This document shows positions 51,765 to 60,013 of a DNA stretch of 64,000 bases, piece after piece. The stretch is from Phyllobacterium sophorae. Lineage in GTDB: Bacteria; Pseudomonadota; Alphaproteobacteria; Rhizobiales; Rhizobiaceae. The notes under the pieces are model-generated. The model made no database searches, was not told the origin of the DNA, and worked only from the letters and a program-made list of their open reading frames with translations. How positions within the stretch are numbered: position 1 is the stretch's first letter; each line of letters opens with the position of its first letter. Location of the stretch: positions 62,001 through 126,000 of the forward strand of contig NZ_PGGM01000001.1 in the NCBI RefSeq assembly GCF_003010965.1, written 5' to 3'. The position numbers and the translations under genes are program-made.

Positions 51765-52385
51765 CTATGACGTCCAGCTGCGAAGGCCGATCCACGTACG
51801 CCGGTCGAGCATGTAGCGTTCGACTGGCACATTGCCCGCGACCAGCGAATCCATCATGCCGGTGTTGGCATACTGGAATCCGCTCTTATAGATCACCCGG
51901 CGTGAGGCGATGTTCGATACGCGGCAGGAAGCATGCAGCTTTTCCACCTGCGTTGCCCGGAACACCAGATCAACCAGCGCATGCGCTGCTTCTGTCGCAT
52001 ACCCCCTGCCCCAATAGAGCTCACCGAGCCAGTAACCGATCTCGAGCTCATCCTTGCCGGAGCTGCCATATTCATCTTTGTTACGACGGTAGTTGATACC
52101 GCAACAGCCAATGAAAGTGCCCGTTTGCGCAAGCGTAATGGCGTAGACGCATTTGCCGATCTCGCCCGCATTGGCGCGACGAACAAAATCCACCGCATGT
52201 TCCTTCGTGTAGGGGTGCGGCATGCGGGAAAGCATTTCGGCCACGTGAAGGTTATCGGCGAGACGGGCAATTGCATCCACATCCTCGTTACGTGGCGCGC
52301 GCAAAACGAGGCGTTCCGTAACGAGAACCGGACAGTCTATCAGATCCAGCCGTTCTTCATCGTCTTCCAGTATTTCAGCAACCAT
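51765..52385 (-). CDS. RimJ/RimL-type GNAT N-acetyltransferase
   Basis: This 206-residue acetyltransferase has VLVTERLVLRAPRNEDVDAIARLADN (typical RimJ/L start), FIGCCGINYR, ELEIGYWLGELYWGRGYATEAAHALV (acetyl-CoA pyrophosphate loop) and HASCRVSNIASRRVIYKSGF. Substrate unknown; a protein N-terminus is plausible. ATG 52385 has GGAGGA upstream. It sits between rpmA and obgE, as in many Rhizobiales, but downstream of a strong terminator. Confidence 0.88.
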   Translation of the reverse strand: MVAEILEDDEERLDLIDCPVLVTERLVLRAPRNEDVDAIARLADNLHVAEMLSRMPHPYTKEHAVDFVRRANAGEIGKCVYAITLAQTGTFIGCCGINYRRNKDEYGSSGKDELEIGYWLGELYWGRGYATEAAHALVDLVFRATQVEKLHASCRVSNIASRRVIYKSGFQYANTGMMDSLVAGNVPVERYMLDRRTWIGLRSWTS

Positions 52386-52405
52386 TTGTCGTTCCTCCAG
52401 ATACG

Positions 52406-52440
52406 AAAGGGGAGATGGGTGGTAATCCCATCTCCCCTTT
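52406..52440 (-). terminator. Strong intrinsic terminator after rpmA
   Basis: A 14-bp perfect stem (AAAGGGGAGATGGG / CCCATCTCCCCTTT) with a 7-base loop ends about 20 bases before the GNAT start. It separates the rplU-rpmA operon from the GNAT-obgE genes or attenuates read-through. Confidence 0.88.
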
Positions 52441-52504
52441 GATCTTTTGGCTTGGTTGCCATACACCGGGTCCGATGGGACGCCGGTGCTTCAAGCAGGA
52501 CCGG

Positions 52505-52777
52505 CTATTCTGCTGCTTCGGCGATCGGGTTGACGATCGACACGTAGCTACGGCCGTTGGCTTTGGTGCGGAAGGAAACAACGCCTGCTTCAAGTGCAAA
52601 CAATGTGTGATCCTTGCCCAGGCCAACGTTGACGCCGGGATGCCATTTGGTGCCGCGTTGACGCACGAGGATGTTGCCGGCAAGGACGCGCTCGCCACCA
52701 AACTTCTTCACGCCAAGGCGCTTCGATTCGGAATCACGACCGTTACGTGACGAACCACCAGCTTTTTTATGTGCCAT
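52505..52777 (-). CDS. rpmA: 50S ribosomal protein L27
   Basis: This 90-residue protein begins [20 protein letters not shown] and contains [15 protein letters not shown], both invariant in L27. It begins at residue 2 with the usual AHKKAGG, without the cleavable N-terminal extension of Firmicutes. It starts 24 bases after rplU. Confidence 0.97.
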   Translation of the reverse strand: MAHKKAGGSSRNGRDSESKRLGVKKFGGERVLAGNILVRQRGTKWHPGVNVGLGKDHTLFALEAGVVSFRTKANGRSYVSIVNPIAEAAE

Positions 52778-52801
52778 CGGATTGCTCCTTTAAACTTGTT
52801 C

Positions 52802-53287
52802 TTACTCGCCCTTAGCGGGCTTCTCGGCCTTGGCAGCAGCCTTTTTCGGCGCTGCCTTTGCCTTAGGGGCGGCTTTCGTCTCGGTTACCGTTGCGTCCGC
52901 AACAGCAGCTTCTGCCTTCGGAGCAGCTTCCTTCTTGGCCGGCTTTTCAGCGGCCTTCTTGGAAGGCTTCGCGCCACCGGTGAGAATCTCCGAGATACGG
53001 ATCGTCGTCAATTCCTGACGATGACCACGCGTACGCTTGGAATTCTGGCGGCGACGCTTCTTGAAGGCGATAACCTTGCGTGCACGGCCCTGTTCAACGA
53101 CTTCGGCTGTTACCAGAGCGCCGCTTACAACAGGAGAACCGATCGTTGCGTCCGCTCCGACGCCGACCATCAGAACTTCGGCGAATTCAACGATATCACC
53201 AGCATTGCCGGTAACTTTCTCGACCTTCAGAAGGTCATTGGCGGCAACGCGATACTGCTTACCACCGGTCTTGATGACTGCGAACAT
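52802..53287 (-). CDS. rplU: 50S ribosomal protein L21 with a basic C-terminal tail
   Basis: Residues 1-103 are a normal L21 ([33 protein letters not shown]). The remaining 58 residues are Ala/Lys/Pro/Glu-rich low complexity. Many rhizobial L21 proteins carry such a linker followed by a helix-hairpin-helix domain; here only the linker is present. ATG 53287 is chosen from the L21 start; the frame runs further upstream. A good sigma-70 promoter lies at 53455-53483. Confidence 0.95.
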   Translation of the reverse strand: MFAVIKTGGKQYRVAANDLLKVEKVTGNAGDIVEFAEVLMVGVGADATIGSPVVSGALVTAEVVEQGRARKVIAFKKRRRQNSKRTRGHRQELTTIRISEILTGGAKPSKKAAEKPAKKEAAPKAEAAVADATVTETKAAPKAKAAPKKAAAKAEKPAKGE

Positions 53288-53454
53288 TTTTTCCCTTTCG
53301 GAGTTCGGTTCGGTTTTGTGCCGTTTTGCGGCAATAACCGTCTTTTTGTCAGTCGTGACAGATTGATCGAAAGGCGCCTTGACCCATAAGAATAAAGGCA
53401 CCCGAATTCAAAAACAAACGGCGCGGAGAATCCCCCACGCCAGTCGTTGCGCGC

Positions 53455-53483
53455 TTATAAGATCAGCTTTGTTAGAGAGTCAA
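53455..53483 (-). promoter_or_regulatory. Sigma-70 promoter of rplU-rpmA
   Basis: TTGACT (53478-53483), a 17-base spacer and TTATAA (53455-53460) read on the minus strand, 168 bases before the rplU start. Confidence 0.7.
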
Positions 53484-53636
53484 GAAATTTAACGCAAAAT
53501 TGCTCTTGTATCCTGAAGCTTTGCCCGCTATCTAGCACGCCGCACGCTCAAGCCAAGCCCCTCGGGGCATCGCGGCACCGGCAGGGCACAATTGTCCTCG
53601 CCAATACACGGGGTCTTCACAATCGATCCTGCATGC

Positions 53637-53726
53637 GGAGAGGTGGCTGAGTGGTTGAAAGCACCGCACTCGAAATGCGGCATGGGGGCAACTCCATCGG
53701 GGGTTCAAATCCCTCCCTCTCCGCCA
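53637..53726 (+). tRNA. tRNA-Ser (anticodon CGA)
   Basis: This 90-base class II tRNA has acceptor stem GGAGAGG / CCTCTCC, discriminator G, encoded CCA (53724-53726), anticodon stem CCGCA/TGCGG with loop CTCGAAA (CGA at 53671-53673), a long variable arm and the T loop GTTCAAATC. It decodes UCG. Confidence 0.97.
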
Positions 53727-54054
53727 TCGTTCCTGCCAGCTGCACGGCCTTGCCGGCATTGTAGCCAACAGCAATATCCGCACTCAACTCACGAGCTCGA
53801 ATAGACCCGTCGGTGACTGTTCGACCGAACATGTAGTTTGCGTCTCCGATCGAGCCAGCGCCACACATCATCATTTCGATGAGATGCCGCACAATCGCGC
53901 CATGGCGTAATTCGCCTCCAGATGTAAGCCCACAAACTCTCCCCCACTCATCGGTGGCGAATAAAACGATTGACAAGCACAAGCAAAAATCCAAATCTAT
54001 TACATTAATAGGGGATATATTCCATAATATTGGAATCCGACTGAGGAGAGTCGT
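53727..54054. other. Region between tRNA-Ser and the GNAT-NagZ operon
   Basis: A minus-strand open frame (ATG at 53994) runs through this stretch and into the tRNA. The first 85 codons look gene-like (ELRHGAIVRHLIEMMMCG; AGSIGDANYMFGRTVTDG), but the tail is only antisense tRNA. It could be a decayed gene fragment next to the tRNA 3' end. The right part must hold the promoter of the downstream operon. Confidence 0.4.
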
Positions 54055-54534
54055 TTGGCAGATTTGCTTGTAAGCCTGTATTCAGACCACCTGTCCCGTC
54101 TGGAACAACGGACCCGCGCCAGCAATGTCGTGATGCGGCCGGCCCTGCCTCCTGAAATGCAACTGGTCGTTGATTGGGTTCGCGATAACTTCAGCACCAA
54201 CTGGGCCAGCGAAGTCTCCGTCGCCATAACACGCCAGCCGTCCGCATGCCTTGTTGCCATCGATGACGGTAACCTCGTCGGGTTCGCCTGCTACGACACC
54301 ACGGCGCGCGGCTTTTTCGGGCCGACAGGTGTTCATCCGGACAGTCGCGGCAAGGGCGTGGGCTTAGCGCTCTTTTCCGCAGCGCTGCAGGCCATGAAAT
54401 CCATGGGCTATGCCTACGCGATCATTGGGGATGCCGGTCCTGTCGATTTTTACGTCAACGCCGTTGGTGCCATGACAATCCCTGCCGAGGGCAAGGGAAT
54501 TTATCAAGGCATGCTGCGGGCAAAGAAAACCTAA
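54055..54534 (+). CDS. GNAT N-acetyltransferase, first gene of the NagZ/Dpp operon
   Basis: This 159-residue acetyltransferase has the acetyl-CoA loop TGVHPDSRGKGVGLAL and the C-terminal YAYAIIGDAGPVDFYVNAVGA. It starts with TTG at 54055, supported by GAGGAGAG five bases upstream. It precedes the NagZ-like gene by 41 bases, so it may acetylate or sense an amino sugar or peptide in the same pathway; this is inference. Confidence 0.83.
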   Translation: MADLLVSLYSDHLSRLEQRTRASNVVMRPALPPEMQLVVDWVRDNFSTNWASEVSVAITRQPSACLVAIDDGNLVGFACYDTTARGFFGPTGVHPDSRGKGVGLALFSAALQAMKSMGYAYAIIGDAGPVDFYVNAVGAMTIPAEGKGIYQGMLRAKKT

Positions 54535-54575
54535 CCTCTGCCCCACCGCAACATAGTCCCTAGGGAGTGAACATA

Positions 54576-55601
54576 GTGTCCAGACAATCGCCTCTTGCCC
54601 TGTTTGTCGGCATCCCCAACCCGACATTGTCCCTGGATGAGATTGCCTTGTTTCGGGAAACCAATCCGCTCGGTCTCTTCGTTGGCCGCCGCAATCTGCG
54701 CAATCCAGACCAGGCAAAGGCTTTGATCGCGAGTTTCCGCGAGGCGGTTGGCCGCGACGATGCCCCGGTCTTTACCGATCAGGAAGGCGGCCGCGTCCAG
54801 CATCTCGATGCGGGACCCTGGCCCTTGTTCCGCAGCTTCGACGAATTCGCAGAACTGGCGCGCCATGATCTTGCCCTCGCGAAACGGGCATTGCGCCTTT
54901 CTTCGCGCGCCATGGGAACGATGATGAGCGAGCTTGGCCTCACCAGCGGCTGTTCGCCGGTACTCGATCTGGTTTTTCCAACCACGAGCGCAGTCATCGG
55001 TGCACGATCATTCGGCCCCGACCCCGAACTCGTGGCGACGCTGGGGCGCGAAGTTGTCGAGGGACTGCTCGAAACCGGAAACATGCCGATCATGAAACAT
55101 ATTCCCGGCCATGGCAGGGCAACGCTTGATTCGCACAAGGAACGCCCGGTGGTCGATGCCAGCAGGGAGACGCTGCTCGCCACGGATTTCAAGCCGTTCG
55201 TTGATCTCAAGGGCACGCCATGGGCCATGGTCGCCCATGTGGTCTATTCGGCCTACGACAAGGAACGACCCGCCTCAGTATCGCCCGTCCTGCATGACGT
55301 GATTCGCAACGATCTTGGCTATGACGGCGTGCTTGTTTCCGATTGCATCTTCATGAACGCGCTTGAGGGCACGATGCCTGAACGGGTGAAGCAGGTGCTG
55401 GATGCCGGTTACGACATTGCCCTGCACAGCCACGGCGATCTTGCCGACAGCGAGGCGGCCGCAAAGGCTGCCCGTCCGTTGAGCGAAGCAGCGTCAAGGC
55501 GAATCGATGCTGCAAAAACCCGTCTCGGATCACAAAAGGTGAACGTGGCGCAGGTTCATGCCGAAGTCGAAAACATGTTTGCCAATGCATTTGTAAGCTA
55601 A
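54576..55601 (+). CDS. NagZ-like GH3 beta-N-acetylhexosaminidase
   Basis: This 341-residue GH3 N-terminal-domain hydrolase has FTDQEGGRVQHL and the NagZ loop MKHIPGHGRATLDSHKERPVV, whose Asp/His (DSH) dyad is the acid/base unique to NagZ. The nucleophile Asp is in DGVLVSDCIFMNAL. No signal peptide, so it is cytoplasmic. NagZ removes GlcNAc from muropeptides or chito-oligosaccharides. GTG 54576 has GGGAG eight bases upstream; GTG 54567 is less likely. The gene is followed after 23 bases by an oligosaccharide/peptide-type ABC importer, which suggests it cleaves what that importer brings in. Confidence 0.87.
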   Translation: MSRQSPLALFVGIPNPTLSLDEIALFRETNPLGLFVGRRNLRNPDQAKALIASFREAVGRDDAPVFTDQEGGRVQHLDAGPWPLFRSFDEFAELARHDLALAKRALRLSSRAMGTMMSELGLTSGCSPVLDLVFPTTSAVIGARSFGPDPELVATLGREVVEGLLETGNMPIMKHIPGHGRATLDSHKERPVVDASRETLLATDFKPFVDLKGTPWAMVAHVVYSAYDKERPASVSPVLHDVIRNDLGYDGVLVSDCIFMNALEGTMPERVKQVLDAGYDIALHSHGDLADSEAAAKAARPLSEAASRRIDAAKTRLGSQKVNVAQVHAEVENMFANAFVS

Positions 55602-55624
55602 GTCGAAAAACCAGGGGAATAACT

Positions 55625-57277
55625 ATGTTCAAAAACCGTTTGCTTGCCGCCGCATCCGCATTTGTACTGCTTTCAAGCCCTGCCTTGGCGCAGACCGTAC
55701 TGACCGCCAATATCGAGCCCGCGACGACATGGGTGAGAAACTTCAACCCGTTCAATCAGACATCGGCGCGCCAGAGCACGCTCGATTTCATTTATGAGCC
55801 GCTTGTCATCTTCAATCGTTTTGACAACAACAAGCCGAATTTTCGCCTGGCGGAAAGCTTCAAGCTGGCGGACGACCTCAAGAGCATTGAATTCAAGCTG
55901 AGGCCAGACCTCAAATGGTCCGATGGCAAGCCGCTGACAGCGGCCGATGTCAAATTCACCTACGAGTACCTCAAGAAATTCCCGGCGCTCGATTTCGTCA
56001 GCATCTGGAAGTTCATTGACGGCGTCGAGGCTGTCGATGCACAGACCGTGCGCTTCACGCTGGTCAACCCGAGTTCCCTTGCGGCTGATCAGCTGGTCCA
56101 GGTACCGATCATTCCAGAACATGTCTGGAAGGACATTGCCGATCCCGTTACCTTTGCCAACGAGATCCCGGTCGGCAGCGGCCCGCTGACGGAAATTCCG
56201 CGTTTCACCGGTCAGACATACGATCAATGCCGCAACCCGAATTACTGGGACACCGCTGAACTCAAAATCGATTGCCTGCGCTTTCCGCAGCTTGCCGACA
56301 ACAATCAGATCCTGACCGCGACCGCCGACGGTACGCTCGACTGGGGTGTTTCATTCATTCCCGATGTCGAGAACACCTACGTCGCCAAGGACAAGGAGCA
56401 TTTCCACTTCTGGTACACGCCAAGCAGCATGGTGGCGTTCCTCTTCAATCTGGAAACGGCCAACGAGGCCAACCGCAAGGCGTTCAATGACATCAGATTC
56501 CGCCAGGCGGTCAGTATGTCGCTTGATCGCAAAGCCATGGTTGATGTTGCAGGCTATGGCTATCCGACGCTCAACGAGGACCCATCCGGTCTTGGCGAAC
56601 TTTACAAACCCTGGTCCGATCCCTCGGTCATCGAGGCATTTGGCAAGTTCGGCAAACATGACACCGAGGCGGCAAAGGAATTGCTCGATGAGGCGGGTTA
56701 TGTCGACAAGGATGGCGATGGCCTGCGCGATAATCCCGACGGCAGCAAGATATCGTTCTCCGTCATCGTGCCCAGTGCTTGGACGGATTGGATCGATACC
56801 GTACAAATCGCCATCGAAGGCATGCAGGAAGCCGGTCTTGATGCCAAGATCGCCACACCGGAAGAGGCCGTCTGGACGGGCAACCTGATCAACGGCACGT
56901 TCGACATGGCCATCAACAGCCTCCCTGCTGCCGCTTCGCCCTACTATCCCTATCAGCGTGCGTTCAACGAGACCGACAAGGGAAAGACGCGTTTTACCGC
57001 GCAACGCTGGTTCAATCCGGACCTTGCGAAACTGCTGGTTGATTTTACCCGGACGGCCGATCCCGCCGCCCGGAAAGAGGTAATGAACAAGGCCCAGCGC
57101 ATCGTGGCCGAAAACCTGCCCATGTTTCCCGTCTACAACAATCCCAACTGGTATCAATACAACACCAAACGCTTCAGCGGGTGGTCGACGCCCGATAACC
57201 CGTTCGTCAACCCGTCCATCACGCGCAACAATCCAGCGCGTCTGCTTCACCTCCTGGCATTGAAGCCGGCAAACTAA
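55625..57277 (+). CDS. Family 5 (oligopeptide/oligosaccharide-type) extracellular binding protein
   Basis: This 550-residue secreted SBP has signal peptide MFKNRLLAAASAFVLLSSPALA (1-22). The SBP_bac_5 fold follows (FIYEPLVIFNRFDNNKPNFRLAESFKLADDLKSIEFKLRPDLKWSDGKPLTAADVKFTYEYLK, in parts). The FNPFNQTSARQSTLDFIYEPL start is like binding proteins for beta-linked di-/oligosaccharides (cellobiose, chitobiose) as well as peptides. With a NagZ-like gene upstream, chitobiose, GlcNAc-anhydroMurNAc or a related disaccharide is the best guess. Confidence 0.85.
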   Translation: MFKNRLLAAASAFVLLSSPALAQTVLTANIEPATTWVRNFNPFNQTSARQSTLDFIYEPLVIFNRFDNNKPNFRLAESFKLADDLKSIEFKLRPDLKWSDGKPLTAADVKFTYEYLKKFPALDFVSIWKFIDGVEAVDAQTVRFTLVNPSSLAADQLVQVPIIPEHVWKDIADPVTFANEIPVGSGPLTEIPRFTGQTYDQCRNPNYWDTAELKIDCLRFPQLADNNQILTATADGTLDWGVSFIPDVENTYVAKDKEHFHFWYTPSSMVAFLFNLETANEANRKAFNDIRFRQAVSMSLDRKAMVDVAGYGYPTLNEDPSGLGELYKPWSDPSVIEAFGKFGKHDTEAAKELLDEAGYVDKDGDGLRDNPDGSKISFSVIVPSAWTDWIDTVQIAIEGMQEAGLDAKIATPEEAVWTGNLINGTFDMAINSLPAAASPYYPYQRAFNETDKGKTRFTAQRWFNPDLAKLLVDFTRTADPAARKEVMNKAQRIVAENLPMFPVYNNPNWYQYNTKRFSGWSTPDNPFVNPSITRNNPARLLHLLALKPAN

Positions 57278-57330
57278 TCCACGGGGCGCAGGGGCGATCG
57301 ATCGCCCCTGCGCCATGATGGGAGAAGCAT

Positions 57331-58308
57331 ATGGTTTTCTTGCTCCGCCGCCTCGGATTCTACCTGGCAGCTTTTGTGGCGGCCGCCACAATCAATTTCT
57401 TCTTGCCGCGCCTGATGCCAGGTGATCCGATCCAGATCATGTTTTCTAGCACCGGCACCGAACTGTCGGCGGAAAATCTTGCGTCCTTGAAACTGACCTT
57501 CGGCTTTGTCGACGGTCCCCTGTGGCAGCAATACCTGACCTATCTGCAGAGCATCTTTACCGGCGATCTCGGTCGCTCGATCAAATATTTCCCCCTGCCC
57601 GTCACCTCGGTTCTTGGCCACGCGCTGATCTGGACGGTCGGCCTCATGGGCACGGCGACAATCATCAGCTTCACTCTCGGCACATTCCTCGGTGTCCTCG
57701 CCGCATGGTGGCGCGGCGGGATATTCGACGTGGTGGTTTCCGTCGGCGCCATTTTCGCGACCTCTGTCCCGGCAGTGGTCACCTCGCTTATCGTATTGTT
57801 CTTCTTCGGTTTTACGCTCGGCTGGTTTCCGACCGGCTACGCCGCCGACCCGGCACTCGATCCATCGTTTTCGTTGACCTATATCGGCAGCCTGCTCTAC
57901 CATGGCATCCTGCCGATGCTGACGCTCTGCACCGTGCTCACGGGCGGCTTTGCGGTCACCATGCGCAACAACATGATCAACCTTCTCGGCGAGGATTATA
58001 TCGTCATGGCGCGGGCCAAAGGGCTGTCCGACAGCCATGTCATGATCTGGTATGCTGCGCGCAATGCCCTGCTGCCAACGGTCAGCAGCCTTGCCATCGC
58101 CATTGGCACAGTCCTTGGCGGCTCGCTCGTTACGGAAGTCGTCTACAACTATCCGGGCCTTGGCAATATTCTCTATCAGGCCATCCTCGCCCGCGACTAT
58201 CCGGTAATACAAGGACAGCTTTTGATCATGACCGTCGCGATGCTTGTCGCCAATTTCATCGTCGATGTCAGCTATGTGCTGCTCGATCCGCGCCTGCGGG
58301 GGGCATGA
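57331..58308 (+). CDS. DppB-type ABC permease
   Basis: This 325-residue inner-membrane permease has six predicted helices. It starts FLLRRLGFYLAAFVAAATINFFLPRLMPGDP as DppB/OppB permeases do, and has the EAA loop MARAKGLSDSHVMIWYAARNALLPT. A ribosome-binding site GGGAG lies seven bases before the ATG. It overlaps the next permease by four bases. Confidence 0.9.
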   Translation: MVFLLRRLGFYLAAFVAAATINFFLPRLMPGDPIQIMFSSTGTELSAENLASLKLTFGFVDGPLWQQYLTYLQSIFTGDLGRSIKYFPLPVTSVLGHALIWTVGLMGTATIISFTLGTFLGVLAAWWRGGIFDVVVSVGAIFATSVPAVVTSLIVLFFFGFTLGWFPTGYAADPALDPSFSLTYIGSLLYHGILPMLTLCTVLTGGFAVTMRNNMINLLGEDYIVMARAKGLSDSHVMIWYAARNALLPTVSSLAIAIGTVLGGSLVTEVVYNYPGLGNILYQAILARDYPVIQGQLLIMTVAMLVANFIVDVSYVLLDPRLRGA

Positions 58309-59201
58309 CAATGCGTATTCTTCTCTCCGGTCTCGTCCGCAATCGCAAGGCCCTCATCGGCATGATCATCATTGCGGCCATCGTACTCGTTGCACTCGCA
58401 GCGCCGCTTCTGACCGAATACAATCCGGCGGCCCGCGTCGGCCGCCCACATCAGCCGCCATCGGCGGACCATTGGCTCGGGACAACTCGCATCGGCCAGG
58501 ACGTCTTCTCGCGCCTCGTCCATGGCGCGCGCACGTCGCTTACCGTTGGATTCGGGGCGGGACTGCTGATAACGGCGCTTGGCACGGCGCTTGGCATTAT
58601 TGCCGGTTATCGCGGCGGCAAGACCGATGAAGTGATCAGTTTTTTCACGAACATGGTGCTGGTGGTACCGAACCTGCCCCTGCTCCTGGTTCTTGCCGCT
58701 TTCATCGGACAGGCCAGCCCGCTGGTCATCGCCATCATCCTTGGCTTTACTTCATGGGCCTGGGGCGCGCGCGTCACTCGTGCCGAAACCCTCTCGGTCA
58801 AGCACAAGGACTTCGTCAAGTCAGCGGAAATGATGGGCGAGCCGCGCTGGCGCATCATGGCCTTCGAAATCTTTCCCAATCTCATTTCCATCGTCGGCAT
58901 CAATTTCATCGGCAGCGTGATCTTTGCCATCATCACCGAGGCAACGCTGGAATTCCTCGGCCTCGGCGATCCAAAAACCGTGTCCTGGGGCATGATGCTC
59001 TACAATGCACAAAAAGCGTCGGCCCTGTCGGTCGGCGCATGGTGGGATATTCTCACCCCGTGCTTTGCCCTCGCCCTTCTGGGTGTCGGGCTTTCGCTGC
59101 TGAATTTCGCGGTTGACGAGATTGCCAATCCGCGCCTGCGGACGGGCAATCGTCTGAGCCGCTGGACCGCATTGATCCGTTCGGGAGAAGGCCGCCTGTG
59201 A
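58305..59201 (+). CDS. DppC-type ABC permease
   Basis: This 298-residue permease has the N-terminal OppC-type helix (RNRKALIGMIIIAAIVLVALAAPLL), the DHWLGTTRIGQDVFSRLVHGARTSL motif, and the EAA loop VKSAEMMGEPRWRIMAFEIFPN. ATG 58305 overlaps the dppB-like stop by four bases. The frame stays open far upstream (from 57522), but that part is out-of-frame translation of the preceding permease. The gene overlaps the next one by four bases. Confidence 0.9.
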   Translation: MTMRILLSGLVRNRKALIGMIIIAAIVLVALAAPLLTEYNPAARVGRPHQPPSADHWLGTTRIGQDVFSRLVHGARTSLTVGFGAGLLITALGTALGIIAGYRGGKTDEVISFFTNMVLVVPNLPLLLVLAAFIGQASPLVIAIILGFTSWAWGARVTRAETLSVKHKDFVKSAEMMGEPRWRIMAFEIFPNLISIVGINFIGSVIFAIITEATLEFLGLGDPKTVSWGMMLYNAQKASALSVGAWWDILTPCFALALLGVGLSLLNFAVDEIANPRLRTGNRLSRWTALIRSGEGRL

Positions 59202-60013
59202 CCCAGCCATTGCTTTCCATACGAAATCTGACCATCGACTACATCGGCGAAACAACCGATTTTCGCGCGGTCGATGACGTGAGTTTCGACGTCGCCCACG
59301 GCGAGATTTTCGGTCTTGCCGGCGAATCCGGTTGCGGCAAGAGCACGATCGCCTTTGCCATCAGCCGCCTGCACAGACCTCCGGCTTTGATCCGGAGCGG
59401 CCGGATCCTGCTAGAGGGCCGCGACGTACTCGATCTCGATCCGCGGGAGCTGCGCCACTTTCGGTGGCGCGAAGTGGCCATGGTTTTCCAGAGCGCCATG
59501 AATTCGCTTAATCCGGTGCTGCGCATCGAAGCGCAGTTCTACGACGTGCTGCACACGCATCAGGGGATGAACCGCAAGCAGGCGCGGGAACGGACAGCCG
59601 AGATGCTGCGTCTCGTCGACATCCAGCCAGACCGCATGAGGGACTATCCGCATCAGTTCTCGGGCGGCATGCGCCAGCGCATAGTCATCGCGATCTGTCT
59701 CGCGCTCAATCCGAAGATTGTCGTGATGGACGAGCCCACGACGGCGCTTGACGTTGTCGTCCAGCGCGAAATTCTCCAGCGCATCAACGAGCTGCGCAAG
59801 ACGTTCGGTTTCTCGGTGCTGTTCATCACGCACGACCTCGGCCTGATGGTTCAGGTTTGCGATCGCATCGGCATCATGCTGGCAGGCAAGCTCGTCGAAC
59901 AGAACACCGCCCAGAAAATCTACGGCGCACCGCAACACGACTACACAAGGAACCTGTGGGCCTCGTTCCCGTCATTGCACGGGGCCAGAGTGACGGAGAT
60001 CGCAGCCACATGA
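59198..60013 (+). CDS. DppD-type ABC importer ATPase
   Basis: This 271-residue ATPase has Walker A GESGCGKST near 44-52, Q-loop VFQSAMNSLNPVLRI, signature FSGGMRQRIVIAICLAL, Walker B VVMDEPTTALD and ITHDLGLMVQVCDRIGIMLAGKLVE. The GTG start overlaps the previous stop. It lacks the usual oligopeptide C-terminal Cys motif and is shorter than DppD (about 325). Confidence 0.9.
   Translation: MTQPLLSIRNLTIDYIGETTDFRAVDDVSFDVAHGEIFGLAGESGCGKSTIAFAISRLHRPPALIRSGRILLEGRDVLDLDPRELRHFRWREVAMVFQSAMNSLNPVLRIEAQFYDVLHTHQGMNRKQARERTAEMLRLVDIQPDRMRDYPHQFSGGMRQRIVIAICLALNPKIVVMDEPTTALDVVVQREILQRINELRKTFGFSVLFITHDLGLMVQVCDRIGIMLAGKLVEQNTAQKIYGAPQHDYTRNLWASFPSLHGARVTEIAAT

Noticed and set aside
53592-53804. 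Plus-strand frame spanning the tRNA with GEVAEWLKAPHSK
   Set aside because: This is the familiar spurious translation of a serine tRNA gene.
57522-58304. A long open frame that would extend the second permease upstream by 261 codons
   Set aside because: It is the out-of-frame translation of the preceding DppB-type permease; the composition is not protein-like and the real start (58305) overlaps the upstream stop.
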